A stretch of 64,000 bases of DNA, taken from Neobacillus bataviensis (lineage in GTDB: Bacteria > Bacillota > Bacilli > Bacillales_B > DSM-18226). Location of the stretch: the NCBI RefSeq assembly GCF_019969725.1, contig NZ_JAHXYW010000001.1, positions 744,001 to 808,000 of the forward strand, in the 5' to 3' direction. Numbering within the stretch: the stretch's first letter is position 1; each line of letters begins with the position of its first letter. This document shows, piece after piece, positions 1-8,557 of the stretch. The position numbers were made by a program, and so were the translations under genes. The notes beneath the pieces were generated by a model. It saw only the letters and a list, made by a program, of their open reading frames with translations. It made no database searches and had not been told where the DNA came from.

Positions 1-769
1 TTGTATCCACTGCAGTTACCTTTGTTCCGGCCTCTCTGATGATTTTCCCCTCTTTACAAAAGGCAGCACCTTTCGATCCAAGCTTTACAACCACTTCACA
101 ACAATATTGACTCACAATATGAAGTGCATCATGCCAATCTTCTTTTCCTGTAAGATTACAAATTTCAGTTTCATTTGGCATGTAAACATCCACATATTTC
201 AAAATTTCTAGAGTTTGAGAAACGGTCTTTTCCGACCATCCATTTGGGTCCCAGCTTGGATCAAAATAAATCTTCTTCCCTAGTGCTCTTTGTTCTTTTG
301 CCACAACTAGTGCATCTTCCACTGAAAATTTAGGGAGTAAATACGCACCGCAAATAACAATTTCTTCACACTCATTTAATAAGTGCTTTTTACTATGGTA
401 CATTTCCAAATCAAAATAGTCATGCGCACCGGAAACTGTTGTGATGGCCCGTGATCCATCCTTGTGAACAATAACAAACCCTACACATGTTTGTTGATTC
501 GGCAACTTAACTATTCCTTGTGTCTCTAAACCTCGTTTAAGAAGGGCTTCTATTAAAAAGTCACCATATTCATCGTTTCCAACACTAGAAAGAATTATTG
601 AGGGGATACCTAGACTATGTAAAGCTAAGGCCATATATCCAGCTGTTCCTGCGATACGCTGTTCAAATCGATCAGCCAAAATTTCAGTATCCCATTTGGG
701 TGCTTCTTTTACACTTCCAATGATAACATCTATATTATAGTTTCCAATGATACCAACTGGTTTTACCAT
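1..769 (-). CDS. PfkB-family sugar kinase, 3' end cut by window edge
   Basis: A 256-codon open frame runs off the left window edge. The translation begins MVKPVGIIGNYNIDVIIG and carries ribokinase/PfkB features: an N-terminal Gly/Asn-Asp strand, RIAGTAGYMALALHSLG as the sugar-binding glycine region, and FDPSWDPNGW in the middle. The frame ends at AGTKVTAVDT, just where the family's catalytic GAGD motif should follow, so the active site is off the window. The family phosphorylates sugars or sugar acids (for example ribose, fructose, 2-keto-3-deoxygluconate) with ATP. ATG start with a GGGG-type ribosome binding site. It lies downstream of the GntR gene, with a copy of the shared operator-like sequence about 97 bp upstream. 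A KDG-like substrate would fit the dehydratase next door, but that is inference. Confidence 0.85.
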   Translation of the reverse strand, partial: MVKPVGIIGNYNIDVIIGSVKEAPKWDTEILADRFEQRIAGTAGYMALALHSLGIPSIILSSVGNDEYGDFLIEALLKRGLETQGIVKLPNQQTCVGFVIVHKDGSRAITTVSGAHDYFDLEMYHSKKHLLNECEEIVICGAYLLPKFSVEDALVVAKEQRALGKKIYFDPSWDPNGWSEKTVSQTLEILKYVDVYMPNETEICNLTGKEDWHDALHIVSQYCCEVVVKLGSKGAAFCKEGKIIREAGTKVTAVDT

Positions 770-865
770 CACTTTTTACCCCGATTCATTTCTTGGTATT
801 CAATTTCTTTTTTATCAAATGAGATGAACGACAACACCCGAATCATATTGATTCCAACTATTAGT

Positions 866-882
866 GGGTTGATGGGTCAACC
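866..882. promoter_or_regulatory. Operator-like site 1 (GGGTTGATGGGTCAACC)
   Basis: GGGTTGATGGGTCAACC is an inverted repeat (GGTTGA-TGGG-TCAACC) between the GntR gene and the PfkB kinase. The same sequence recurs with one or two changes at 13366 and 14121, both times over a promoter. Here TTGACC is also present on the minus strand, but no convincing -10 follows at 17 bp. It is probably the binding site of the adjacent GntR/HutC regulator. Confidence 0.6.
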
Positions 883-897
883 TCATGTGGAGAATAA

Positions 898-916
898 CCC
901 TCAAAAAAATTGAGGG
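898..916 (-). terminator. Weak hairpin after GntR gene
   Basis: CCCTCAA-5 nt-TTGAGGG forms a 7-bp stem directly after the GntR stop codon. No good U tract follows on the minus strand (TTATTCT), so it may be leaky or only a 3'-end stabiliser. Confidence 0.3.
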
Positions 917-918
917 TA

Positions 919-1650
919 TTATAAAAGCTCTGTATAAAAGCGGCAACGGTCGCCTCGGATTAATGACCGGCAAAACTCAACAGGGATCCCTTGATTGTCA
1001 TATGCTATACGTTCTAAAAGCAGAGCTGGATTCCCCTCTCCTACTTGTAGAATCATACTTTCATGACTACGGATTAGAACCGGTTCAAAAACCTCTTTAG
1101 CCTTTGTTACATAGATCCCATACTCCTTTTGCATTACATCATATAAGGAGTTATTTTCTAACATTTTCGCTGTCAGGTTGGGAAACAATTGCGTTGGAAT
1201 ATAGGATGTTTCTAATATAATGGGTTCATCTCCACTGCACCTTAATCGGTTTAATTCAAATACTTGATTGTTTTCAGTAAGCTGTAGTTTTTTTGCTACA
1301 CCAACTCTTGCTTCGTTTTCTTTAAGGCTGAGAATAATGTCTTTAGGATTTAATCCTCTGCTTTTCATCACCTTGCTAAAACTATAAAAATTGGATAATG
1401 ATTGATCAATTTTCGGCGCTGACACAAACGTCCCCTTACCCTGAATTCGATTTAGCATCCCTTCTTGGACAAGTTCATCTATCGCTTTTTTAACCGTATT
1501 TCGGCTAATATTATATTCGTGCTGTAATTGGATTTCAGAAGGAATCATGAAACCAGGATTCCAAGTTCCAGATTCAATATTTTCCAATAAGATTTCTTTT
1601 AATTGGTAATAAAGTGGAATAACACTAGAAGTATTTAGTTTTTTCTCCAT
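919..1650 (-). CDS. GntR/HutC-family transcriptional regulator
   Basis: This 243-aa protein has an N-terminal winged helix (about residues 10-77), with the recognition region SEIQLQHEYNISRNTVKKAI and the wing GKGTFV. A UTRA-type effector domain (about 95-240) follows, which is the HutC subfamily layout. HutC members usually bind sugars, sugar phosphates or acids and repress a local catabolic operon. It is the last gene of the long minus-strand operon, 34 bp after the dehydratase gene, with RBS GTAGGTGA. The three copies of GGGTTGWTGGGTCAACS, next to this gene and over the promoters at 13.37 and 14.12 kb, are the likely operators. Its effector is unknown but is probably an intermediate of the encoded pathway. 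Confidence 0.9.
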   Translation of the reverse strand: MEKKLNTSSVIPLYYQLKEILLENIESGTWNPGFMIPSEIQLQHEYNISRNTVKKAIDELVQEGMLNRIQGKGTFVSAPKIDQSLSNFYSFSKVMKSRGLNPKDIILSLKENEARVGVAKKLQLTENNQVFELNRLRCSGDEPIILETSYIPTQLFPNLTAKMLENNSLYDVMQKEYGIYVTKAKEVFEPVLIRSHESMILQVGEGNPALLLERIAYDNQGIPVEFCRSLIRGDRCRFYTELL

Positions 1651-1684
1651 TTATCAGTCACCTACTTTCATATTTGAAATTTAC

Positions 1685-3907
1685 TTAACCATTTTGTTTT
1701 TCATAAGCCTCCGGGGCAGCACACGAAATGAATTCAGCCACATGTTGATAATCAATATCTGCTGCTTCAAAAACAGCATAAGGAACGACACCGTGAGCTG
1801 CATCTGTATGTCCAGATAATTGATTACTTGCTGCTACTCGTCTCATTCTATTTTTTATTGCTTTTATCCTATCAGTCCCGAGTTCTTGTCTTGCTTGTTT
1901 TAATTCCGAGAATCCATTAAAATCTAATCTTTCTTCTAGTAAAGAATCTAGAGAAATAAATTGAATCTGTTTCCCCCTTAAATCAATATAAAGTAAATCA
2001 CCTGTTTGCAGATATAGAATTCCTCCACCATGCAGGGCTTCCGGTGTTACATGACCAACAGCCGCCCCAAGAGTAACACCTGAATATCTTCCATCACTAA
2101 TAACAGTTACCAGCTTTCTAAGTTTTCGATTCGCATTGATATGCTGCATCGGTGTATACATTTCGGGCATTCCAAATGCCGCTGGGCCCTGGCCAGAAAT
2201 AACAACTGTAAGCTTTAAGGCACCATTGTCGGCCATTTGATCAAACAATTCACTATAAGGTAATTTACATAGTTTAGAGTAATTTTCTCTATCATTATGT
2301 TTTAAAACGGCAAGCAAGTGTTTATGACTGAATGTTTTATTCAACTTAATATTTTCTAAAAAATTCGAATCAAGTAAGCTTTGATTTGCAGTTTCTTCAT
2401 TATCAAAATAAAGAGTGAAATTAACTTTTTTATCAAATGAATTTAGTTGAGGTGTTGGCATTCCACTAATTTTAACAACTGCACTTTCAAAAAAGTTCCC
2501 TGTTAAGACATCAACCCCGCTGAAGGAACGTCGTGGTGAAGAAAGAATGACTTGATCCTTCTGAACGTGATTTGCGGATAAATTCTGCTTTCCTGCTAGT
2601 CTTTCTTCCCATGTTGTTCCTGTTACTGTAGGAGCATCTACATCCATAGGAACTCCATTATTTATCAATTCATAAAATAACGTTTCCATCCCTTTACTAG
2701 TGCCACTACAGCATTGATTAGCCAATGTAAAAATGTCTCTTCCCTGCGTTAAACTATAATCGAATAAATCAGGAATAGGATATTCCTGGCGAATTCGTTC
2801 ATAGTCCCAAAGGGTAAAGTTAAATCCTCCATAGAGCATCCCTGCTACAACATGCATCATTAGATTCGTCGAGCCACCTGAGGCACTGTGAATGCGAATA
2901 GCATTCTTAATATTTGTTGCTAACAAATTCGTAACACTAAACTTAGGATTATTAATTAATAGGGCCATGCTTTCTACCGCTTGATGGAGTTGTTCTTTTG
3001 AAGGGGATTGGGTTAACAGCTCCAGTGCCGGATGGACAAGTCCCAGACCAGAAACCACATGCCGTGAACTATTCCCTGTTCCGTTAAATGCACATACACC
3101 GCCATCTTTACCACAGGTACTTACAGCAAGTCGTTTTTCAAAATCTTTATGTTCAATATCCGTGATTATTCCTCTACTTCTTGCTCTTTCAAACACCCCT
3201 TGAAATGATGTATTTGTTGAACAGACCAATACATAACTCAATGTATCACGAATATCTTCTGCGATATCCGATGCCCCTAAAAAATCAGCACGGTCTGCAA
3301 CACTGTGTAATTCTTCGATCAGTTCATCAGGATAGCTTCCGCCACTCATTACATGCGCTGGTGCAAATGTTGCAAAGAACGGTGCCTCCCCTCGATGCCG
3401 TCGGACCCGGTCCACTTGAGCTAAAGCACTAACTACACCTAAAGGTTGCTTGTCACACCCCTGAATAACAAACGCGCCATGATAACTGTGGGCTTCGATT
3501 TGATTAACTATCATTTGTGCCACAGCATTACGGCTTTGAAGAGAATAACTCATCCCTTGGTTATCCTGTGCAGTTCCATCACACATTACTGGTGTAGAAA
3601 ACTGGAAGGGTACCCCTCCGTTTTCCCAAATTCTAAGCGCCGTAATTGCAATCGTATGGTAATCCATGATATGGGCAGGGTGATCCGGAGACCCTCCAAT
3701 AATGGCAATACGAGGGGCATTTGCTTCCAAACGATCATAAATATTTTCAAGAGTCCAATCAGGGCTTGGTCCATCATATGAAGAACTCAATACTTGTTTT
3801 GAACGATCTAACAGACCCGCAACAGTGATAGGCTCATTAGATTTCCCAATAACTGTATCACGATAGGGATTAATGGTATTTTCTATTAGTGGAAATTTGA
3901 CTGTCAT
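1685..3907 (-). CDS. IlvD/Edd-family dehydratase, sugar-acid type
   Basis: This 740-aa protein belongs to the dihydroxy-acid/6-phosphogluconate dehydratase superfamily of Fe-S dehydratases. Visible landmarks are VMCDGTAQ (Cys109), IQGCDKQP (Cys151), STCGKDGGVCAFNGTGNSS (Cys265/Cys272) and VISDGRYSG near residue 610. Together these supply the cysteine ligands of the cluster and the DGRxSG substrate loop. The overall pattern is closer to the YjhG/YagF-type aldonate dehydratases than to IlvD; as I recall those are about 655 aa, so this one is long. It should dehydrate an aldonic or uronic-type acid to a 2-keto-3-deoxy acid. It follows a NodB-like gene by 17 bp (RBS AAGGAG) and precedes the GntR regulator. 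The exact substrate cannot be read from sequence. Confidence 0.85.
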   Translation of the reverse strand: MTVKFPLIENTINPYRDTVIGKSNEPITVAGLLDRSKQVLSSSYDGPSPDWTLENIYDRLEANAPRIAIIGGSPDHPAHIMDYHTIAITALRIWENGGVPFQFSTPVMCDGTAQDNQGMSYSLQSRNAVAQMIVNQIEAHSYHGAFVIQGCDKQPLGVVSALAQVDRVRRHRGEAPFFATFAPAHVMSGGSYPDELIEELHSVADRADFLGASDIAEDIRDTLSYVLVCSTNTSFQGVFERARSRGIITDIEHKDFEKRLAVSTCGKDGGVCAFNGTGNSSRHVVSGLGLVHPALELLTQSPSKEQLHQAVESMALLINNPKFSVTNLLATNIKNAIRIHSASGGSTNLMMHVVAGMLYGGFNFTLWDYERIRQEYPIPDLFDYSLTQGRDIFTLANQCCSGTSKGMETLFYELINNGVPMDVDAPTVTGTTWEERLAGKQNLSANHVQKDQVILSSPRRSFSGVDVLTGNFFESAVVKISGMPTPQLNSFDKKVNFTLYFDNEETANQSLLDSNFLENIKLNKTFSHKHLLAVLKHNDRENYSKLCKLPYSELFDQMADNGALKLTVVISGQGPAAFGMPEMYTPMQHINANRKLRKLVTVISDGRYSGVTLGAAVGHVTPEALHGGGILYLQTGDLLYIDLRGKQIQFISLDSLLEERLDFNGFSELKQARQELGTDRIKAIKNRMRRVAASNQLSGHTDAAHGVVPYAVFEAADIDYQHVAEFISCAAPEAYEKQNG

Positions 3908-3924
3908 AGAACAATTCTCCTTAT

Positions 3925-4614
3925 TTATAATGCAATTCTATGAATCTTACTGTTTCCAAATAAATAACGATACCCTGCGTTTTTAATAATATCTGCCGCA
4001 ACTGGGTTTTGATTAAACTGCGCTCCCCCAAGCCAGCAGAAAATATCAACTTCTTGCTGAAGCTTTTCTTCTAAAATAGTTTTTGATTCAACAATTTCGC
4101 GTTTCATTACCTCTTCAGGGGTGTCTAATGAAATCCTGTAATGGCTGCGTGTATGGCTACAAATTACATGATTTTTTGCAACCTCCCGAACCTCATCCCA
4201 TGTCATTGCATACCGCCCGTCATGACTATATTCATCGAATTGGTCAATATCAATGCTATGATTTTTGGCAAATTCCTTCTGTAATGGTACAGGAGTATCT
4301 ACAAAATCAGTGATTATATGGTACCATCCAATAAATCCATATTTTTCAAGTAGTGGCAATGCCACATCATAATTGTTTCGATATGCTTCAAACATAGAGA
4401 TTATGAGCCCTGGTTTTTCCTTTTTCCACTCTTTTGTTACAAAAAACTCTTCCAAGTCTTCCTTTGAAACTGGTGAAAAATTCTGTTGATAGTATTTCAG
4501 CTCTCTCTCAAGCTTACCTTGGTCGACAAAATGGGTATTATGATAGTTTATTGCACGGATATATTGACCACGAAGTAAATTTTCCTTTACATCCTTAACC
4601 AATGTATTCTCCAA
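3925..4614 (-). CDS. NodB-fold (polysaccharide deacetylase-like) protein, variant motif 1, paralog B
   Basis: This 229-aa protein has a carbohydrate esterase family 4 fold. SHTRSH (153-158) matches the metal-binding HxxxH motif, and an FCWLGG motif (192-197) sits where FxYPxG is usual. The canonical TFDDGY motif, which supplies the catalytic base and a metal ligand, is replaced by ISMFEAY (72-78), so both Asp residues are gone. The frame is open upstream to 4686, but I place the start at a TTG at 4614 because AAGGAG lies 8 nt before it and because alignment with the paralog at 7864-8547 begins there. It lies 25 bp after the SDR stop codon. No signal peptide is seen, so it is probably cytoplasmic. 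It may be a deacetylase, an isomerase or a non-catalytic protein. Confidence 0.7.
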   Translation of the reverse strand: MENTLVKDVKENLLRGQYIRAINYHNTHFVDQGKLERELKYYQQNFSPVSKEDLEEFFVTKEWKKEKPGLIISMFEAYRNNYDVALPLLEKYGFIGWYHIITDFVDTPVPLQKEFAKNHSIDIDQFDEYSHDGRYAMTWDEVREVAKNHVICSHTRSHYRISLDTPEEVMKREIVESKTILEEKLQQEVDIFCWLGGAQFNQNPVAADIIKNAGYRYLFGNSKIHRIAL

Positions 4615-4639
4615 AATATTCCACTCCTTCCATTGTACA

Positions 4640-5413
4640 TCATGTCCAAGCATACATCGGGTTTTGCACACAAAATTTCCCACCACTTATTTCTATATGG
4701 GTTCCTGTTATATAAGACGATGCATCAGAAGCCAAAAATGCAACTGCAGAAGCTACATCCTCTGGTTTCCCCAACTTTCCAAGGGGGATAGTTTGGAGCA
4801 TCTTTTCCATGTTTTTCTCAATCAAAGGACCAGTCATAGGTGTTTCAATTACACCTGGTATATAAGCGTTCACTCGAATATTTGCAGGAGCAAGTTCACC
4901 AGCTAATGTTTTTGTCAAACTTAATATTGCAGCCTTGGAAGCTGCATACGCTCCGCTTCCTGCGGAAGGGATAATGGCCGCAAATGATGCGGCATTTAGA
5001 ATAACTCCACTCCCATTTTCTTGCAAGTAGCTCGAAGCAACCTTAGTACCAAGCCACACTGATTTCAAATTAATATGAAAGACAGAATCCCAATCATTTT
5101 CTGTCATATCTAACAGTTTTTGTTGCGGATAGATGCCAGCATTATTGATCCAAATATTTATTCTCCCAAAACGTTTAACTGTATTTTCAGCAAAGCGACT
5201 TACTTCTTCATAGTTTGACGCGTCTGCACTTTCGAAATGGATGTTGAGCCCTTCTTGTTCGAACTCTTTTAAAAGGTCCACACCTTTTTCTTTGTTCCTT
5301 CCGCAAACACTTACGTTACAACCCTCTTCAAGGAGTTTCCTTGCAATTGCTTTACCAATTCCTGAAGTGCCGCCAGTGATTACTACTGTCTTTCCCAGCA
5401 ATCCTAAATCCAT
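4640..5413 (-). CDS. Short-chain dehydrogenase/reductase
   Basis: This 257-aa classical SDR has the Rossmann motif GGTSGIG (14-20), NNAG (90-93), catalytic Ser143 and the YAASK pair Tyr156/Lys160, followed by PGVIETPM. It should oxidise or reduce a hydroxyl/keto group on a sugar or sugar acid using NAD(P). The start ATG has RBS AGAGGTG. It lies 24 bp after the GH4 gene, in the order GH4, SDR, NodB-like, dehydratase. The C-terminus ends MYAWT, a little longer than the usual SDR end. The context suggests it handles the product released by the GH4 enzyme, or an aldonate made from it. Confidence 0.9.
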   Translation of the reverse strand: MDLGLLGKTVVITGGTSGIGKAIARKLLEEGCNVSVCGRNKEKGVDLLKEFEQEGLNIHFESADASNYEEVSRFAENTVKRFGRINIWINNAGIYPQQKLLDMTENDWDSVFHINLKSVWLGTKVASSYLQENGSGVILNAASFAAIIPSAGSGAYAASKAAILSLTKTLAGELAPANIRVNAYIPGVIETPMTGPLIEKNMEKMLQTIPLGKLGKPEDVASAVAFLASDASSYITGTHIEISGGKFCVQNPMYAWT

Positions 5414-5437
5414 TGTTTCACCTCTTATAAAAGCTAA

Positions 5438-6844
5438 TTAAATGGTCTTTTGAATAGTCTTCTCTCCAAAAAATTGAGGTAAGTATTGTTTGTGCGCTTG
5501 AAGCAGTTCATCTGTAAGCTTTTCTGCAACTTCTTCACTTGTTACCGCGCCATCAAGGAGCATCGCTTCAATCACAAAGTCTCGATTACCGGTAATTGCT
5601 GCTTCAACAGTGAGATCAACCACAGAGAGACGCTTTCTAATAATGGATGCGAGTGTTTCAGGGAAATCAGGTACGAACATTTGATAAAAGCCATTTCCAG
5701 TAGCAACAGCTGGCATTTCCAATACAGAATTAGCAGGAAGATTAGGTACAGCACCTTTATTTGGACAGTTAATATAAAAGGTTTTACGTTCATCGTGGTA
5801 AAGAGAACGGAGGATTTCTACTAACTGTTCATGTTCACCCTCTGTCCGATTGAACAATTCGCTATTAAATTCGAGTTCGCCTTCAGCCTGACCTATCATA
5901 TTGCTGTATACACGATCGCCACGTTCAATTACTGCCTCAAATGGAAATGCATTTTTGCCCAGGGTATGGTTGTAATACTTTCCTTCGGGAAAACGTTCAG
6001 GGAAAAACTCAACTACATGCCTATCTAAAACGGCTGGAACAGCACCATATTTTTCATAGAACGCCCAAGAAAAAGGATTATCCATAAATTGCGGAACCTC
6101 TGAATCCTCAAGCATTGGATTAAAGAAATTATATTCGTGACCTTCTTTTGCCACTTTTTTCTTTTGTTCTTTAAGTACTTTATTCACAATCGGCCAAGCA
6201 TTCTCTCCGTCAACACGAAGGTCATACAGGAAAGTTAGATGGTTTAATCCAACACCAATCGAAGAAATTTGTTCTACGTCTACACTTAAGAATCGAGATA
6301 AATATTTTTCTAGATATATAGAACCGTGACAGAGACCAACAACAGGAAAATCCACTACTTTTCTAACAGCAGAAATAATAGCCGTCATTGGGTTCGAATA
6401 GTTGAAGAAATATGCTTCAGGACAAAGTTCATTTACATCCTTTGCTACTTCAATCATTGTTGGAATCATTCTTAGGGCTCTTGATATCCCCCCTGGCATA
6501 GTAGTATCACCAACAGGCTGGTAAATTCCATATTTACGTGGAATGAATACATCATTCTCCCAAGCACGGCGACCGCCAACTGCAATAGTCGTAACTACTA
6601 CATCCGCACCGGGAAGCAATTCACGTCGATCTTGTGAGGAGCTAATAACGATGTCTACATTCATCTTGTCAACCATTTTTTGTGCTAATAAGGTAATAGA
6701 ATCTAAGGCTTTTTTATCAATATCTACTAATCCAACTTCCCAAGAGCCGAAATCTTTTGCCTGAATAAAGTCAGCAAGCAAACCTTGTGTAAAAACAGCA
6801 CTACCTGCACCAATTAGAACAATTTTTTTTCGATTCTTTGACAT
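5438..6844 (-). CDS. Glycoside hydrolase family 4 enzyme
   Basis: This 468-aa protein has the GH4 signature: an N-terminal NAD-binding IGAGSAVFTQ, SNPMTA (150-155), CHGS (172-175) with the metal-ligand Cys172, and GLNH (199-202). GH4 enzymes cleave glycosides by a redox-elimination route needing NAD and Mn. The four residues starting at the Cys track substrate class. As I recall, CHGx is associated with alpha-glucuronidases, CHEV with alpha-galacturonidases and CHSV with alpha-galactosidases, so a uronide substrate is suggested here. That would fit a sugar-acid dehydratase in the same operon. The start ATG lies 2 bp after the stop codon of the upstream small gene. Confidence is high on family, modest on substrate. 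Confidence 0.9.
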   Translation of the reverse strand: MSKNRKKIVLIGAGSAVFTQGLLADFIQAKDFGSWEVGLVDIDKKALDSITLLAQKMVDKMNVDIVISSSQDRRELLPGADVVVTTIAVGGRRAWENDVFIPRKYGIYQPVGDTTMPGGISRALRMIPTMIEVAKDVNELCPEAYFFNYSNPMTAIISAVRKVVDFPVVGLCHGSIYLEKYLSRFLSVDVEQISSIGVGLNHLTFLYDLRVDGENAWPIVNKVLKEQKKKVAKEGHEYNFFNPMLEDSEVPQFMDNPFSWAFYEKYGAVPAVLDRHVVEFFPERFPEGKYYNHTLGKNAFPFEAVIERGDRVYSNMIGQAEGELEFNSELFNRTEGEHEQLVEILRSLYHDERKTFYINCPNKGAVPNLPANSVLEMPAVATGNGFYQMFVPDFPETLASIIRKRLSVVDLTVEAAITGNRDFVIEAMLLDGAVTSEEVAEKLTDELLQAHKQYLPQFFGEKTIQKTI

Positions 6845-6846
6845 TT

Positions 6847-7356
6847 TTATTTTCCCCCTTCAACTGAAAGTGCATTAACAAATGCTTCACAAACTCTGTT
6901 AAAAAATAAACGTAATAACTCTTTTTGCTTGTCAGCATCAGGCTCTTCCATAATCCCCTTATGTTGCAGCGGAGTGAGAAAAAGCTTTACAAAAGGAGCT
7001 TCTTCCTTATTTAAGTCATAATGTTCTGACATTTGAATGTATTGCCAGACTTGATTAAAAAGTTCTTTATTACTGTTTTGATCCACTTCTGCGAAAATAC
7101 CAGCCTGCTTTTTATAGCTGTAAATAGCACCAAAGTAGATATAAAGTTCTTTTTGATTCCTTTTATTCTTTAAAAAACAGCGATAGCCTGCTGCGTATGA
7201 ACCAAAATTATCTCCTGCCTGGTGATCGAGCCTTACTTCAAAGGAATCGCCTTTAGTTGTTTCAATTACTTCCTTGACTGTTCGAGTCAAGTTAAATAAA
7301 GATAAGAGGTCTTTTAGCTCAACTTTAAATTTCTGTAATTCAACTGCGTTCCTCAT
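6847..7356 (-). CDS. Uncharacterised protein, paralog of its neighbour
   Basis: This 169-aa protein is of unknown function and I do not recognise a family. Its central part (AGYRCFLK...LYIYFGAIY...GIFAEVDQNSN...VWQYI) aligns with GYRCYIK...LYIHFGFIF...GLMVELDRNNN...VWDQI in the gene just upstream, and both share a KLFL segment and a helical C-terminus. The two are therefore tandem paralogs. The start ATG overlaps the upstream stop as ATGA and has the strong RBS AAAGGAG, which suggests translational coupling and roughly equal expression. No membrane segments or signal peptide are visible. The pair could form a heterodimer bound to the NodB-like or GH4 enzymes, but this is speculation from gene order. 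Confidence 0.75.
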   Translation of the reverse strand: MRNAVELQKFKVELKDLLSLFNLTRTVKEVIETTKGDSFEVRLDHQAGDNFGSYAAGYRCFLKNKRNQKELYIYFGAIYSYKKQAGIFAEVDQNSNKELFNQVWQYIQMSEHYDLNKEEAPFVKLFLTPLQHKGIMEEPDADKQKELLRLFFNRVCEAFVNALSVEGGK

Positions 7357-7859
7357 AGCTTCTCCTTTCTTGCTGCCGCTAAAAGTGCCTCACAGCAGGA
7401 AACAAAATAATCTTGAAGAAACTCCGCTTGTTTTACAGCCGATTCAAACTCCGTTACCTGGCTTAATATGTCATCGGGAAGAAATAATTTTAAATAATCA
7501 CTTTCTTCTTTATTGATATGATAAACAGAGGAAGGACCAATCTGATCCCAGACCCTTTCATAAACATCAAGGTTATTGTTTCTATCAAGTTCAACCATTA
7601 ATCCTACCTTCGTACTTGGCAGGAATATAAAACCAAAGTGAATGTATAGGGATTTATTGCTTTGCAGGTCCTTTATGTAACAACGGTATCCGAACCAATG
7701 TGGGCCGTTATTATCTTTCGCCTGATAATTAATTTCGCAATAAAATCGATCCTTAGAAACCGATGATGCAACATACTCAAGGACTTCATTGCATTTGTGA
7801 AAAGAAAGCAAAGTTGGAATATCCAACTGAAAAGCTTTTTGTTCCGTTACGTTCACCAT
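7353..7859 (-). CDS. Uncharacterised protein, paralog of its neighbour
   Basis: This 168-aa protein is of unknown function and is the partner paralog of the gene at 6847-7356. The open frame extends to a TTG at 7883, but AGAGGTG lies 9 nt before the ATG at 7859, so I prefer that start. Its core has an aromatic-rich strand pattern (HWFGYRCYIKDL, SLYIHFGFIFLP) followed by VELDRNNN and then a helical C-terminus. It is 4 bp downstream of the first NodB-like gene and overlaps the next gene by 4 bp. No catalytic motif is evident. It is likely a cytoplasmic accessory or ligand-binding protein of this operon. Confidence 0.75.
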   Translation of the reverse strand: MVNVTEQKAFQLDIPTLLSFHKCNEVLEYVASSVSKDRFYCEINYQAKDNNGPHWFGYRCYIKDLQSNKSLYIHFGFIFLPSTKVGLMVELDRNNNLDVYERVWDQIGPSSVYHINKEESDYLKLFLPDDILSQVTEFESAVKQAEFLQDYFVSCCEALLAAARKEKL

Positions 7860-7863
7860 GTGT

Positions 7864-8547
7864 TCACACACCTCTATTTCCAATCTTCTCTATTTTCAGA
7901 TTACTGAAGAGATATTGATATCCTGCCTGACGAAGATATTTTGAAGCGGATGGGTTTCCTGAGAATTCCTTCCCTCCAAGCCAAGCAAACGCAGATATTT
8001 CGGACTGTATTTGCTCCTCGATTTCAATCTTAGAATCAATAATTTCCCTAATCATATCCTTATCAGTTGAAAACTCAGTTAGTTCACTGTGTGTTTTAGT
8101 ATGACTGGCAATGACATGACGTTTGCTTAGTTCACGTACTTCCTCCCAAGATAGAGCAAAACGTGAATCGTCATATTCATTTTCGCCAAGCAACAAAGTA
8201 TGGGCTGCGGCATATTCCTTTTGCTGATTAGAAGGTACACTTAAAAACTCTGTTGCTAAAAAAAACCAACCCACAAAACCATACTTCTCTAAAATGGGAT
8301 ACATAATATCAAAGTTATTCCGATAGCCGTTATAAAAATTGATAATCAACCCAGGCTTCTTTTTGTTCCACCTTTTGGCCTCAAAAAATTCATCTAAATC
8401 CTCTTTAGAAACTGGCTCAAAATGTTCCCGGTAAAAAGCAAGCATTCTATCGTATTCTTCTATCCGGCAATTAGGAGTGTTATGGAAATTGATTGTTCGA
8501 ATATAACTTCCATTAAGTAGAGATGGGTTTACCTTTGAAAGTGTCAT
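7864..8547 (-). CDS. NodB-fold (polysaccharide deacetylase-like) protein, variant motif 1, paralog A
   Basis: This 227-aa protein is a paralog of the protein at 3925-4614. The two share YIRxINxHNT near the N-terminus, PVSKEDLxEFF, KPGLII, YRNN, the HTxxH metal motif (here ASHTKTH) and WLGG. Where CE4 enzymes have TFDDGY this protein has INFYNGY, so the two Asp residues are replaced by Tyr-Asn. The frame is open to 8628, but AAGGTGATAAAT precedes the ATG at 8547, and the paralog alignment also begins there. It lies 10 bp after the 114-aa gene. Having two different substitutions at the same catalytic site in two retained copies suggests a new activity or a binding role, not plain decay. Confidence 0.75.
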   Translation of the reverse strand: MTLSKVNPSLLNGSYIRTINFHNTPNCRIEEYDRMLAFYREHFEPVSKEDLDEFFEAKRWNKKKPGLIINFYNGYRNNFDIMYPILEKYGFVGWFFLATEFLSVPSNQQKEYAAAHTLLLGENEYDDSRFALSWEEVRELSKRHVIASHTKTHSELTEFSTDKDMIREIIDSKIEIEEQIQSEISAFAWLGGKEFSGNPSASKYLRQAGYQYLFSNLKIEKIGNRGV

Positions 8548-8557
8548 ATTTATCACC

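Noticed and set aside
866..882. Operator site 1 as part of a full promoter for the kinase
   Set aside because: TTGACC is present on the minus strand, but the hexamer 17 bp downstream (TTGGAA) is not a credible -10. Only the operator is called.
885..1100. Open frame of 71 codons on the plus strand
   Set aside because: It lies antisense to the GntR gene, has no RBS, and its composition mirrors the coding strand.
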